DNA from: Tsukamurella tyrosinosolvens
GTDB taxonomy: Bacteria > Actinomycetota > Actinomycetes > Mycobacteriales > Mycobacteriaceae
Assembly (NCBI RefSeq): GCF_900104775.1
Contig: NZ_FNSA01000003.1
Coordinates: 2,604,001-2,668,000 of the forward strand
Direction: 5' to 3'
Length of the DNA stretch: 64,000 nt
The translations under genes and the position numbers were made by a program. Positions 42,543 to 51,442 of this stretch are shown in pieces. Below the pieces are notes generated by a model. That model was not told the origin of the DNA, searched no databases, and saw only the letters and a program-made list of their open reading frames with translations. Position 1 is the stretch's first letter. Every line of letters starts with the position of its first letter.

Positions 42543-42583
42543 TTGCCCAGCGATCCCACTTGCTCTACTCTCTATTTTAGAGA
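42543..42583 (+). promoter_or_regulatory. Palindromic promoter, copy 5 (AAA+ gene)
   Basis: TTGCCC (42543-42548), 17 bases, TACTCT (42566-42571), overlapped by actctctattttagaga (42567-42583). The AAA+ start is at 42610. Context is nearly identical to copy 4 for about 20 bases on the left side. Confidence 0.72.
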
Positions 42584-42609
42584 CTTCGAGTGATTGGAGA
42601 ACGCTGCAC

Positions 42610-43830
42610 ATGGCCGTAAGCACGCCGACCACGGTGCTGGACCACGGTGGTGGCACGTACCGCGTCACCTCCGCACACGCAGCTCCCCAGGAGCTGCAGC
42701 CCGGTACATACACGCTCACCTTCAGCCAGCTCGCCGGCTACAGCATCGTGACGCTGCCCGACCTCCAGCCACCGACCTACCGGGTCTACGGCCGCCGCGA
42801 CGCCACGATCGCCAAGGTGCTGCGGACGTACGAGCACAGCACTCGCGCACTCGGCGTGCTGTTCGAAGGCGACAAGGGCATCGGCAAGTCGTCCACCACC
42901 GTCGAGCTGGCCCGCCAGGCCCGCGACCAGTTCCAGCTGCCCGTCATCCTGGTCAACCACGCCACTCCGGGCCTGTCGGACTTCCTCGGCTCCCTCGGGG
43001 AGGTCGTGATCGTCTTCGACGAGTTCGAGAAGAACTTCCCCCGCTCCGACGACAACGGCGACCAGCAGGCACAGTTCCTCACCCTGTTCGACGGGACCGA
43101 CTCGACCAAGCGGCTCTACATCCTCACGGTCAACGACACACTGAAGCTGAGCCAGTACCTGTTGAACAGGCCGGGGCGGCTGCACTACTTGATCTCCTTC
43201 GACTATCCCGACACTCAGGCGGTGCGGGACTACATCACCAATGAGGCCGCAGGCGCCTCGGCGAAGCAGGTCTCCGATGTGGTCTCGTTCGCCTACCGGG
43301 CCCGGTTGAACTACGACCACCTTCGCGCGATCGCGACCGAGATCACCATCGCCGGGCCCGATGCCGCCGTCTCCGAGCTGGTTGCGGACCTGAACATCCG
43401 CGACACCGTCGATCTCGTCTTCGACGTCACGCTGTACCTCGCCGACGGCACCACGCTGAAGCAGAAGAGCCTCGAGGTCGACCTCTTCGCACAGGAGCAG
43501 CTTCTGTGGGTCGACCTTCCGGCGACCAAGAAGGGGATGTCCCCTGAGGAGCTCGGCGTTACGTTCGCCCCGTCGGACGTCGTGCTCAACGACCGCACCG
43601 GCGTCCTGGCGCTCGACGGCCATGACATCCAGAAGACCGAGCTCGACTTCGGGTACGGCCAGCGCGGCCTGGAGGGCCTGTCCGAGTGGGAGCAGGAGCT
43701 CCTCAAGAGCGCGCGGTCCGGAGACGGACGGGTCGACCTCGGGGACGCGCCCGAGGAGTACGCCAAGTACAAGGTCGCGCGGCTCGAGCTGCTGCCGGCG
43801 GTGAACACACGAGGGCGCTTCGCCCTCTGA
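42610..43830 (+). CDS. AAA+ ATPase
   Basis: 406 aa. Walker A FEGDKGIGKSS (85-95), Walker B VVIVFDEFEK (132-141), sensor 1 ILTVNDT (about 173-179) and an arginine-finger-type NRPGRLHYL (about 188-196) make a complete AAA+ module of the FtsH/ClpX-like clade, after an 80-aa N-terminal domain. The C-terminal 150 residues hold an uncharacterised domain (DIRDTVDLVFDVTLYLADGT). It may remodel a protein complex of the element; substrate unknown. Sole gene downstream of promoter copy 5 and convergent with the XRE gene at 43855. Confidence 0.8.
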   Translation: MAVSTPTTVLDHGGGTYRVTSAHAAPQELQPGTYTLTFSQLAGYSIVTLPDLQPPTYRVYGRRDATIAKVLRTYEHSTRALGVLFEGDKGIGKSSTTVELARQARDQFQLPVILVNHATPGLSDFLGSLGEVVIVFDEFEKNFPRSDDNGDQQAQFLTLFDGTDSTKRLYILTVNDTLKLSQYLLNRPGRLHYLISFDYPDTQAVRDYITNEAAGASAKQVSDVVSFAYRARLNYDHLRAIATEITIAGPDAAVSELVADLNIRDTVDLVFDVTLYLADGTTLKQKSLEVDLFAQEQLLWVDLPATKKGMSPEELGVTFAPSDVVLNDRTGVLALDGHDIQKTELDFGYGQRGLEGLSEWEQELLKSARSGDGRVDLGDAPEEYAKYKVARLELLPAVNTRGRFAL

Positions 43831-43854
43831 TCACCGCGTCCGCGCGCCAGTGAG

Positions 43855-44859
43855 CTACCTCCTCTCGTCGTCCAACGTTCGCGAGACGATCGGGTCCGGC
43901 CCCGAGGTCGCATCCACCGCCCCTCCACCGCCCCAGACGTACGAAATCTGGCGCCTCGCGAGTCCGCTGAGGTCCTGACCGTCGTGCCCGCCCAGCTCGT
44001 ACGGGGCCTTCTCCAGCTTCTTCAGCAGTGCCTGAAGTGCGGGCGTGAGCTCCGGCGCAGGCTCCCCCGAGTCTCGGGTCGCGTCGTACATCACACGGCT
44101 CCCTACGTGGGCGATCCGATCCGTGAACTGCAGGCCCGTTGCTTCGGCCGGCCCCAGCAGCTTTCCCTCGCTACGCAAGCGAGCGATCGCTGCTCCGAGC
44201 GCGACCCGCGCGGCGGCGGGATCGAGCGCGTCGACACGGCCCTCGAACACCTTGCCGTTCGAGCGCAGCTCATTCACATCCACCGCACCTGCGCCGTCCT
44301 CGGACTGCGCCAGCCGCGTAGGCACTTCGGGGAGCACGTACGGCTCTCCGACCGTGATCACGTCCGAGGCGTGGTCCCATCGCGCCGTGAAGACCTCCGC
44401 GAACTCCGGCGATCTCACCTGACCAACGGTGACCTCACTGACGGAAACCTCACGGGTCCCGTACCCGCCGTCGATGAGGTCGAGAGCACCGCGAACTCGT
44501 GCCCATTCCTGAGCCTTGGCCTCGTCGACAAAAGCCGCGGCTGTTACGCCCTCGTTGGCGTCCTCAAGCTCAGCGCAGTCGGGGTCCCGCGACACCACGG
44601 TGACCTGCTGCCCCTCAAGGAGGTCCGCGCGGGTTTCGACGTATCCGCCGCTGCGTAGCGCCGCGGCGAGCACCACGCTGTAGGGCGCACCCAGCACTCC
44701 AGCGAGCTTGCGCACGGTCTCCGGCGGCGGCATCCGGTCCGTCCAGCGGCTGAGCGTCTGCGGCGTAACGCCGAGCTGGGCCGCCAGCTCCGCCCGTGAC
44801 GTGTCCGCGGGGCGGAGCTGGTCGATGACCTCGGAGAGATTCGACTGTGCCGCGTTCAT
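43855..44859 (-). CDS. XRE-family DNA-binding protein
   Basis: 334 aa. N-terminal helix-turn-helix (about 20-65: SRAELAAQLGVTPQTLSRWT, then PPETVRKLAGVLG). The remaining 260 residues form an uncharacterised sensor-like region, beta-rich in the middle (EVSVSEVTVGQVRSP) and helical later. A perfect palindrome at 44875-44898 ends 16 bases before its ATG, so autoregulation is likely. Not obviously related to the two other XRE proteins here beyond the fold. Confidence 0.75.
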   Translation of the reverse strand: MNAAQSNLSEVIDQLRPADTSRAELAAQLGVTPQTLSRWTDRMPPPETVRKLAGVLGAPYSVVLAAALRSGGYVETRADLLEGQQVTVVSRDPDCAELEDANEGVTAAAFVDEAKAQEWARVRGALDLIDGGYGTREVSVSEVTVGQVRSPEFAEVFTARWDHASDVITVGEPYVLPEVPTRLAQSEDGAGAVDVNELRSNGKVFEGRVDALDPAAARVALGAAIARLRSEGKLLGPAEATGLQFTDRIAHVGSRVMYDATRDSGEPAPELTPALQALLKKLEKAPYELGGHDGQDLSGLARRQISYVWGGGGAVDATSGPDPIVSRTLDDERR

Positions 44860-44874
44860 GCCTCAACTGTACAC

Positions 44875-44898
44875 ATCGCGTCAATCACTTGACGCGAT
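44875..44898 (-). promoter_or_regulatory. Palindromic operator before the 44859 XRE gene
   Basis: Perfect 10-bp arms atcgcgtcaa / ttgacgcgat around a 4-base centre, with an extra half-site cgtcaag immediately beyond (44900-44906). The element differs from the shared CTCT...AGAG palindrome, which points to a separate regulator, most simply the adjacent XRE protein. Confidence 0.7.
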
Positions 44899-44945
44899 AC
44901 GTCAAGTTCGCAGCTCAATATGCCCACCTCAGCGAGTTGGAGAGG

Positions 44946-46496
44946 TCATCTCAAGCCGCGGATCTGGCCCTTCAGTTCTTCCCACAGCGCAGACTCGCGA
45001 TCGGTGTCTGGATGCCGGACACCGATCTGCGCCTCACGAACTGCCTTCTTCACCGCCGCCGGGTCGACGGCACCCGCCGCGTGGGCGCGCACCCACACGC
45101 GGTCTTCCCAGTTCGGCTGGTAGACCCGCTCTTTGAGCCAGACCACGACCAGCGCGTCGTCGCCCGGAGCGTGCTCGGGCAGCAGAGCGGGGAGGTCCAT
45201 CTCCTCGATGGTCACCTGCGGATCGTTCGCGGTCCCGATGACGGTGCGCACCGCCAGGCCCGGGAAGAGCACGTCGTGGATGTGTGCGCCCCGCGGCACC
45301 CGGTCCTCCCCGTACTGCTCGGGACCGTGGATCTCCGGCCGCGGGGTCGGTGGCACCGCGTGGGGATCATTCACGTCACCGGCCGCACGGATGCCGGCGG
45401 CCATGGCGGTCGCGAAGGTGTCGTCGAACCGGGGGCTGTCGACGACCCGTGAGACCGCCGGTGCGGTGGACGGGAACGCGCTGCGAGCGCGGGCGGTGTG
45501 GATCGCCACGTGGCTGGCGTCGGAGTCTCGTGCGAAGTACCTGAGCTGCGGATGCCCGAGCTGTTCCCGCAGAGTCTGATCCATCCAGCTGGCGTGGTCG
45601 CCGAAGTGCAGCCAGTGCCGGGGAGCACCTCGCAGCTGGCGCGCTCCCTCACGGTGTTGGGTCATCAGGACGCTGGTGTCATCCCAGTAACCGCGGATGT
45701 TGTCGAGCACTCGGAACACGTCCTTGCGCAGCGCGTCGGTGTCCGTGAAGCCGTCGAGAACCACGAGCAAGGCGGGCAGCTTCTCGTACCTGTCGTCGCC
45801 CTGGTCGCGGTGCAGGCGCCACAGCTTGCGTCGCTTGGCGAGCTCGTAGCGGAGCTTGCGCAGGAACGGTTCCGGGTCGTCCTCCATGTGGTCGAAGGCG
45901 CGGATGGTGTGGGGCAGGTGCGCCAGGTGGTGGCCGATCGCCGGCAGCCACGACTCTCCGATCAGCAGCTGCACCTGGTCGGGCCCGTGGTCGGAGCACA
46001 GGGTCAGGAGCATGTTCTGCAGGGCGTAGCTCTTGCCGGTGCCAGGGGACCCGGTGAGGGCGAGGCGCTCTCCGAGCGAGGCCTGGAACTGGCCCAGCGT
46101 CAGGCGCGGCTCCACGTCGCAGTTGGCCTTCCACTGCGCGGCGATCTGCTCCGGGCTGGACCGCAGCGAATACCGGTGAGTGATGTGCTCGAAGGTGTGC
46201 TGGATGAACTCCACGGTGGCCTGGCAGTCCAGGTCACCCGAGTACTGGGAGTAGTCCAGGCCCTTGCCGTCCTGGAGGAAGACGCCGACCGCCGCGGTGG
46301 CCTGTTCGAGGGTGATCTTCCCGCCGTGTTCCCGCGCGACGTTGACGGCACGCTGCATCGGGTGGCTGCCCAGCGCGAGGTCCAGCGCGCCGGTGGCAGC
46401 TAGTGCGCGGGCGATGGACTTTCCCGCGGTGAGCGGGATCTTGTACTGGTCGCGGATCCGGCGTGCGACGTCGCCGATGTTCGAGGTGCGGGTCAT
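44946..46496 (-). CDS. FtsK-like ATPase, tandem paralogue A
   Basis: 516 aa. An N-terminal helical domain (VARRIRDQYKIPLTAGKSIA) is followed at about 146-156 by Walker A LTGSPGTGKSY and later Walker B LPALLVVLDGFTD, a FtsK/TraG-like RecA fold seen in DNA or substrate pumps. The start of the protein matches that of the 46773 gene product (RRIRDxYxIPLTAxKSIAxAL), showing common descent. No membrane helix, so a membrane partner would be needed. A role in conjugation or ESX-linked export is inference. Confidence 0.65.
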   Translation of the reverse strand: MTRTSNIGDVARRIRDQYKIPLTAGKSIARALAATGALDLALGSHPMQRAVNVAREHGGKITLEQATAAVGVFLQDGKGLDYSQYSGDLDCQATVEFIQHTFEHITHRYSLRSSPEQIAAQWKANCDVEPRLTLGQFQASLGERLALTGSPGTGKSYALQNMLLTLCSDHGPDQVQLLIGESWLPAIGHHLAHLPHTIRAFDHMEDDPEPFLRKLRYELAKRRKLWRLHRDQGDDRYEKLPALLVVLDGFTDTDALRKDVFRVLDNIRGYWDDTSVLMTQHREGARQLRGAPRHWLHFGDHASWMDQTLREQLGHPQLRYFARDSDASHVAIHTARARSAFPSTAPAVSRVVDSPRFDDTFATAMAAGIRAAGDVNDPHAVPPTPRPEIHGPEQYGEDRVPRGAHIHDVLFPGLAVRTVIGTANDPQVTIEEMDLPALLPEHAPGDDALVVVWLKERVYQPNWEDRVWVRAHAAGAVDPAAVKKAVREAQIGVRHPDTDRESALWEELKGQIRGLR

Positions 46497-46772
46497 GGCC
46501 CGGTCACCACCTTTCCGTTGTGCGACCGGCCGCCCCCGGCCGCCGGAGAGGCGGGGTTACTCGCGACCGATCGCTACAACGACCTTCGACCCGCTCTGAT
46601 CCGGCGGCTCGTCATGGGGCGGTCGACGTGCCGGTGTCCGGGGCGGGGCGCCGCGGTCCGGCGCTGGCCGAACTGTCGCACCCCCGGCACCGGATCACCG
46701 GCACGCGACACGAACCGATTCAGCACCCGCCCCGGCACCTGAAACTGGTACTGGGGCCGTTGCGTGTCCGCG
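46497..46772 (-). repeat. Upstream leader duplicated before both FtsK-like paralogues
   Basis: The sequence before the 46496 start (from ggtcaccacctttccgt through the run gccgcccccggccgcc) is repeated, with changes, before the 48605 start (about 48606-48780), over roughly 150-180 bases. Each gene thus carries its own copy of promoter and leader, evidence of a tandem gene duplication. GGTGGTGACC before each ATG serves as the ribosome binding region. Confidence 0.6.
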
Positions 46773-48605
46773 CTAGAAGCCGAGATCGAGACTCGGTTCG
46801 TCGCCCTCCTCGCCGGCGAACCGCCACAGGAACATCTCCTGGTAGTCGTCCCACCACGCCTCGATCGGCCCGGACACCCACACGCGGCGGTCGGTGAGCT
46901 CACCGGTGTACGCCTGGAGCTCGGTGCCCGATCCGTTCAGCCAGAGCAGACCGGCGCACTCGCCGCCGTCGATCATGGTGCGGTCGCAGTCCGCGGCGTG
47001 GTACTCCTCGCAGCCGTTCGCGCAGACCTCGCGGCAGGAAGCACCGACCGGTGCGGTGCACGAGAACGTGAGCGTGCCGTCGGCGGCGACCTCGACGTGG
47101 TGGTCGGTCTCCGGCTGGAGGGGGTCCCGGGACTTGTTCTCGACACCGCTGGCAGGGAAGAGCTCCGACACGGATTCGTGATCGAGCTCCCCCAGGGAGA
47201 CCCGGAGCGAGAAGTTCGTCTCCGATTCCTCGCGCTCGGCGATGCCGATCGTGTCGTACGTCGGCACCTCGACCCAGAGGCGCACACCGGCACTCCACCC
47301 GTTGGCCGCGCGTGCGATGACGGCCCGCGTCCGGTCGGCGCGCTCGGGGTACGCGGCGAGGTACTTCGGGAGGTTCGCCTCCGGCCCGATGATGGCCAGC
47401 GCGAGCGGAGGGCTCCCACCCTCCTTCAGGGCCTCGTTGCCGTCGCCGACGAGCTCGTCGAGGAGGTCGAAGAAGAGCCTGTACGTGAGTTCGCCGTCTC
47501 GCACGTCGAAGGTGTCGGCACCGACGAGCAGCTCGGCGTCCGCCTCGTCCACCCGCCCGAGGTAGATCACGGTCGCGTCAGGGTAGTGGTCCAGCATCGC
47601 CTTCGCGGCGGCGGCCGATCGCCCCGAGGTCTTGGGCGACGGCCCCACGACCATCGCGTGCGGAGTCGAACTGTCGCCGGCGGACCGCCCCAGGATCAGG
47701 CGCCGGTACTCCGCCGCGCCGTTCGGCTGGGGAGGGATCTGGTCCGCGAGCCAGTGCGGCGCCGGGCTGTCATGCGCGTCCGGGACGGTGTGCATCCTGG
47801 AGCTGCGCTCGCCGCGCACGATCTCTTCCACGCGGAGGAGGAGCTCCTCGGAGTCCTCGAGATCCGCCAGCTTCGCCGGCTCTGCGGGCGCGATGTCTGC
47901 GAACCACTTCGTGCCGGGGTCGAGCGCGAGGTCGCTGGCGTACCCCGACGGCATGACTCCGGCGCGCGGGGATCCGAAGTCGTCGATCTTCTTCAGCAGC
48001 TCGATCGGCGCGATCAGCTGCAGCAGCGGCTGGTGGCGCAACAGCGAGGGGTCCTCGTTCACCAGCGCCTCGCGGCGGGCGATCTCCGCGGTCACGTCGC
48101 GGACGTACTCCGCTGCGGCGTCCGTTCCGGTGGACGCATCGTAGATGTGCAGGCGATCCGGCACCGGGTCCGGTCGGCTGCCGGTCTCGGAGAAGAAGTA
48201 CACCTGCGCGAGCGGGTAGTGCTCGATCGTGTGCAGCGCGGAGGTGAGCGGCATGTTCACCTTGCCGACACCGGGGCGGCCAGTGAGGGTGACCGGATCG
48301 GCGGCCGCAGACAGGTCCACGTAGACCGGCTTGCCGGAGCCGCCGCGTCCGAGCATCAGCTCCTGCGGAACCAGCGTGCCGATCGCGCTGGCTCGGACGA
48401 GGCAGGCCTCGGCTTCGGCGAGAGTGATCCGCCCGCCACGCGCCAGCGCGACGTCGACGGTGTAGCGGATCGCGTCCTCGTGGTCGCCGTCGAGCCAGCC
48501 CCGGGCGTTGAGCGCCTGGGCGATGGACTTGGCCGCCGTCAGCGGGATCGAGTAGGTGTCGCGGATGCGCCGAGCGGCGCGGGTGATCTTCGGGGTGCGG
48601 CTCAT
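46773..48605 (-). CDS. FtsK-like protein with degenerate P-loop, tandem paralogue B
   Basis: 610 aa. Shares the N-terminal RRIRDxYxIPLTAxKSIAxAL domain with paralogue A. Where A has GSPGTGKS, this protein has TGRPGVGKVN, losing the Ser/Thr after Lys; nucleotide binding may be impaired. A second half (about 280-480) has a further Rossmann/RecA-like region (HAMVVGPSPKTSGRSAAAA) also lacking a true P-loop, and the C-terminus has a Cys/His cluster (CREVCANGCEEYHAADC). It may be a structural partner of A in a mixed complex. Confidence 0.6.
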   Translation of the reverse strand: MSRTPKITRAARRIRDTYSIPLTAAKSIAQALNARGWLDGDHEDAIRYTVDVALARGGRITLAEAEACLVRASAIGTLVPQELMLGRGGSGKPVYVDLSAAADPVTLTGRPGVGKVNMPLTSALHTIEHYPLAQVYFFSETGSRPDPVPDRLHIYDASTGTDAAAEYVRDVTAEIARREALVNEDPSLLRHQPLLQLIAPIELLKKIDDFGSPRAGVMPSGYASDLALDPGTKWFADIAPAEPAKLADLEDSEELLLRVEEIVRGERSSRMHTVPDAHDSPAPHWLADQIPPQPNGAAEYRRLILGRSAGDSSTPHAMVVGPSPKTSGRSAAAAKAMLDHYPDATVIYLGRVDEADAELLVGADTFDVRDGELTYRLFFDLLDELVGDGNEALKEGGSPPLALAIIGPEANLPKYLAAYPERADRTRAVIARAANGWSAGVRLWVEVPTYDTIGIAEREESETNFSLRVSLGELDHESVSELFPASGVENKSRDPLQPETDHHVEVAADGTLTFSCTAPVGASCREVCANGCEEYHAADCDRTMIDGGECAGLLWLNGSGTELQAYTGELTDRRVWVSGPIEAWWDDYQEMFLWRFAGEEGDEPSLDLGF

Positions 48606-49713
48606 GGGCCGGTCACCACCTTTCCGTGTGCGCGACCGTCCGCCCCCGGCCGCCGGAAGGCGTGTCGAGTGCGACCGATCCGCGAGGAACCTTCAACCGG
48701 CTCTGCTTCCGGGGCCGTCGCCGGGCGGGGCGAGGGTCATGTTCCGGAGGCCGGGCGCCGTGGTCTGGCGCTGTGCGATCAACGCTACGAGGCGCACACA
48801 CGGATGCCCAGGCGAGCCGGAAAGCCACCTGTACACAGCCTCGCGAAGCTTGCAAGTCGCGTTCGCATCTGCGAAGCCGATTCGATTATCCATTCGATAC
48901 TCCGGGAACGGGTACGTGAGCTCCGAGACTCCGGCGCAATCATCCCGCGACCTACACGGAAGTTCCCTCGTTGACCTGCGAAAACTGACAACGAGAAGAC
49001 GGAAACCACGCTCAACTGCACGAATTCACGGCCGTCGCGTCAGATGGGGGCCCCTCCGCCGGACTGCACACATGTCCGATTTCGTCTATCGCAACCAGCT
49101 CGACTCGATCCGCGCGACAATTCGAGTCGCTGCTGCTAGATACCTATCTTTACTCTTGCTAATAAAAAGGTTTCCCGCATATAGCTGCTCGAGCACACCC
49201 GCCCGCGGAGATTCACACTGGCGATCTTGAACGTTCTACGGATCTCGAAGTTGTTTCACAGGCTCCCGCAGAGGGTCCCCCCTGTGGCGCGACGGTTCCG
49301 GAACGTGCGACGTGCCACGAGAAGATGTTGCTTTGTTGTCAGATTTCGCAGGTCAGAAGGGGAACATCTCTGTCGAGACCGGGACGATTCCGCCGAGTCT
49401 TCGCACCGCCGGCGCCAGAACAGGTCAAATCGGACACGATTCGCTGTTCGAAGCTTGCAAATCCGTCGATTGAGCCTGTTCCCGCAGGTGGCGTGAGGTT
49501 CCTGACGCACCGAACCGCGCGGAGCGCCGGCGCCATCCCTGACCGCCCTCGCCACCGGTTCGACTCCCTAAATCGCGGATCCCCTGGGCCCGTCGGCTGT
49601 ACTTCCACGCGCGCGAAGACGTACCGTTGACCGGCGCGGTCCCGAAATCCCGGGCCTGACGAGCGCCAGGACGCTTCTCCACTTTGGGGAGGCCGCAGTT
49701 GTGAGAGGACGCC
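48606..49713. other. 1.1-kb non-coding region, candidate origin or transfer site
   Basis: No credible gene on either strand. The left part repeats the paralogue leader (48606-48780). The middle is markedly AT-richer than the rest of the window, with the run tacctatctttactcttgct and taataaaaagg near 49140-49170, between the two arms of a 21-bp inverted repeat (48972-48992 and 49335-49355). Such architecture fits a replication origin (melting region plus flanking binding sites) or an oriT. No initiator or relaxase gene is adjacent, so this is inference. Confidence 0.5.
48972..49355. repeat. 21-bp inverted repeat around an AT-rich core
   Basis: Left arm 48972-48992 (tgacctgcgaaaactgacaa plus c), right arm 49335-49355; the right arm equals the reverse complement of the left except at one base. 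Similarity continues weakly outward on both sides (gggaac blocks). A shorter related block (ttcccgcaggtggcg) lies near 49480. The arms are 342 bases apart. Confidence 0.65.
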
Positions 49714-49992
49714 ATGCCCATCCACCCCCAGCGCAAGTACGATCTCGAGGATGAGACCGTCGGACGAACGGTCAGAGAAATGCGCGAACTGCTGGGACTC
49801 CACCAGAGCGAGATCGCCGAGCATTCGGGGATCGAAGTCCGGATCTACTCGCGAATCGAGCGTGGAGATCGCCCACTACGCGTCCCCGAGCTCGCAGCCC
49901 TTGCCACCGCGTTCGGCGTGCCGGCCGGCCAACTGATGGGTGCGATGTTGGGTAACCGCGCGGACCGGAAGAGCATCGGGCTGCAACCCTGA
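49714..49992 (+). CDS. Small XRE-family regulator
   Basis: 92 aa, almost entirely a helix-turn-helix domain: GRTVREMRELLGLHQSEIAE, then YSRIERGDRPLRVPELAALA. Closely similar to the HTH of the 30312 protein, so it could read the same or a related DNA site and compete with it. It directly borders the candidate origin region. Its promoter must lie within 49500-49713; no copy of the shared palindrome is there. Confidence 0.8.
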   Translation: MPIHPQRKYDLEDETVGRTVREMRELLGLHQSEIAEHSGIEVRIYSRIERGDRPLRVPELAALATAFGVPAGQLMGAMLGNRADRKSIGLQP

Positions 49993-50082
49993 CGGACGGG
50001 TACGCCCGCGCCGCGTACGAAGCATCCTCGAGGCGCCGGCGATCCTGCACGGGGCAAGCTCACCCCTCTCGAAGGAGACCCC

Positions 50083-50346
50083 GTGCTCAACACCCGCATC
50101 GAAGGCCACCCCCTCGTGGGAACCACGCACGTCTTCCGGGCCGACCAGCCGCCGTACGACCCCGCCGCTGATCAAGACTCCGATGGGACGCTCTTGATCG
50201 CGCCAGGCTTCACAGCCGAGGTCAGCGCAGTCTTCAAGGACTGGAACGGCATCCCGGGACTGGACATGCTCTACGTGCACTGCCCGGAGACCGGCGAGAG
50301 CACGCACATCACTCCCGCCGATCTCGGCCTGCCCGCACTGGACTGA
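50083..50346 (+). CDS. Small hypothetical protein
   Basis: 87 aa from a GTG with GAAGGAGA upstream. Beta-rich, acidic, no family recognised. Followed after 11 bases by the 56-aa gene. Confidence 0.55.
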   Translation: MLNTRIEGHPLVGTTHVFRADQPPYDPAADQDSDGTLLIAPGFTAEVSAVFKDWNGIPGLDMLYVHCPETGESTHITPADLGLPALD

Positions 50347-50357
50347 GGAGCCCTGCC

Positions 50358-50528
50358 ATGAGCACGCTCCCTCCAGAGCTCAACGGAGAAGTCGACCGGA
50401 TCCTCGCCCGGGCCCGCGACGCCGGGCTGGTGCTGTCGCGCGACGGCATCGTCTTCTCGCCACCCGACTGGCTCACGATCGACGGCATGGACCCCGACGA
50501 GTGGGTCGACGCGATGGCGATGGACTGA
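50358..50528 (+). CDS. Small acidic protein, 56 aa
   Basis: Frame MSTLPPELNGEVDRIL to DAMAMD, ATG preceded by GAGGAG. N-terminal amphipathic helix and an acidic tail (DPDEWVDAMAMD). It ends 5 bases before a strong terminator, consistent with being the last gene of a transcript. No family recognised. Confidence 0.55.
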   Translation: MSTLPPELNGEVDRILARARDAGLVLSRDGIVFSPPDWLTIDGMDPDEWVDAMAMD

Positions 50529-50532
50529 CCGA

Positions 50533-50580
50533 ACAGAAGAACGCCCCTGCACCATCACCGGAGCAGGGGCGTTCTTCTGT
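50533..50580. terminator. Strong bidirectional terminator
   Basis: Perfect 18-bp stem (acagaagaacgcccctgc / gcaggggcgttcttctgt) with a 12-base loop between convergent genes ending at 50528 (plus) and 50600 (minus). T-rich on both strands at the stem base, so it should work both ways. Confidence 0.88.
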
Positions 50581-50599
50581 TGCGGGTCCGGGCGCCGCT

Positions 50600-50800
50600 T
50601 CAGTCCAGCATGTCGATCGACGCGTACTTGTCGCCGGTGTACTCGTCCAACACCATCCCGACGTACTCGGCGGCGCTAGCAGGGACAGTCGGCATCTGCT
50701 TGAACAACTCGTCGCCGAACAGGCACTCGCCGAGCGCCTCTCGCGCCTGCTCGAGAGTGAAGTTGCCGCTCACGGTCACAGTGATCTTGTGGTCAGGCAC
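50600..50800 (-). CDS. Small hypothetical protein
   Basis: 66 aa from GTG 50800, chosen because GGAAGG lies upstream (ATG 50818 in frame is the alternative). One strand pair (HKITVTVSGNF) and a helix with EQAREALGECLFGDELFKQM. Faces the strong terminator. Not recognised. Confidence 0.5.
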   Translation of the reverse strand: MPDHKITVTVSGNFTLEQAREALGECLFGDELFKQMPTVPASAAEYVGMVLDEYTGDKYASIDMLD

Positions 50801-50947
50801 TCGCCATCCCTTCCTCATTCGAATGAAGCTCGTCACGGAGTTCACCACCGCGGTGCCTGGGCGGGAGCTCGGGGCGCGCATCGCCGATGCCACTCGGCGG
50901 TGCGCCCTGCGCCTCGACCTAGCGTCATCGCGGGCAGAGTGCTCGGC

Positions 50948-51337
50948 ATGCACCCGGAACTGCATGCCCTGTTCACGCAGCTGCGCGAGCGCTTCCGCCA
51001 CACGTGGCGGCCGGCCGGCCAGTCCACTCCCGCGCAAGAGCAGCTCATAGCGCGGTGGGAGCGGCGCTTCGCGTCCGCGCCCCCACTCGGCGACCTCCGT
51101 TCGTGGATGGGCGCGCACGACGGGCAGGTTCTCGAAGCGCTCGAAGTCGATCGTGCGAGCGGATTCATCTGGGATCGTGGCGCACGACGACTGGCCGCCA
51201 CCCCTGGAGCCCCGGACTTCCGATTGGACGCCTCGGCGCGACTCTTCGGCGACTTCCAGGTTCTGGCTGCCACCGAGGCAGCAGTGGCCGCGGCTGACGA
51301 CTCCGTCATCTGCCTGTACTTCACCCTCGGCGGCTGA
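50948..51337 (+). CDS. Hypothetical protein, SMI1/KNR4-like outline
   Basis: 129 aa, ATG 50948. RSWMGAHDGQVLEALEVDRA, SGFIWDRGARRL and a final VICLYFTLGG give an alpha/beta pattern vaguely like small SUKH/SMI1-type immunity folds, but no diagnostic motif is present. Kept as unknown. The frame extends further upstream without support. Confidence 0.45.
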   Translation: MHPELHALFTQLRERFRHTWRPAGQSTPAQEQLIARWERRFASAPPLGDLRSWMGAHDGQVLEALEVDRASGFIWDRGARRLAATPGAPDFRLDASARLFGDFQVLAATEAAVAAADDSVICLYFTLGG

Positions 51338-51408
51338 TCCCTCACGCGCCCAGGGCGGCCCGCGAGGTGCCACCACGCACAGCGGATGGCTGAACTTCCG
51401 CTGGCCGC

Positions 51409-51442
51409 TTGCGATCTATTTCTAGTCGTATAGACTAGAAAT
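51409..51442 (+). promoter_or_regulatory. Palindromic promoter giving a probable leaderless transcript
   Basis: TTGCGA (51409-51414), 16 bases, TAGACT (51431-51436), with the start codon at 51443, the expected first transcribed base, so the message would be leaderless. A perfect palindrome atttctagtc / gactagaaat (51418-51442, 5-base centre) covers the -10 and start site. It differs from the shared CTCT...AGAG element. Confidence 0.7.

Noticed and set aside
49227-49496. 89-codon frame within the 1.1-kb gap
   Set aside because: Strongly Arg-rich, no ribosome binding site, and it runs through the right arm of the inverted repeat.
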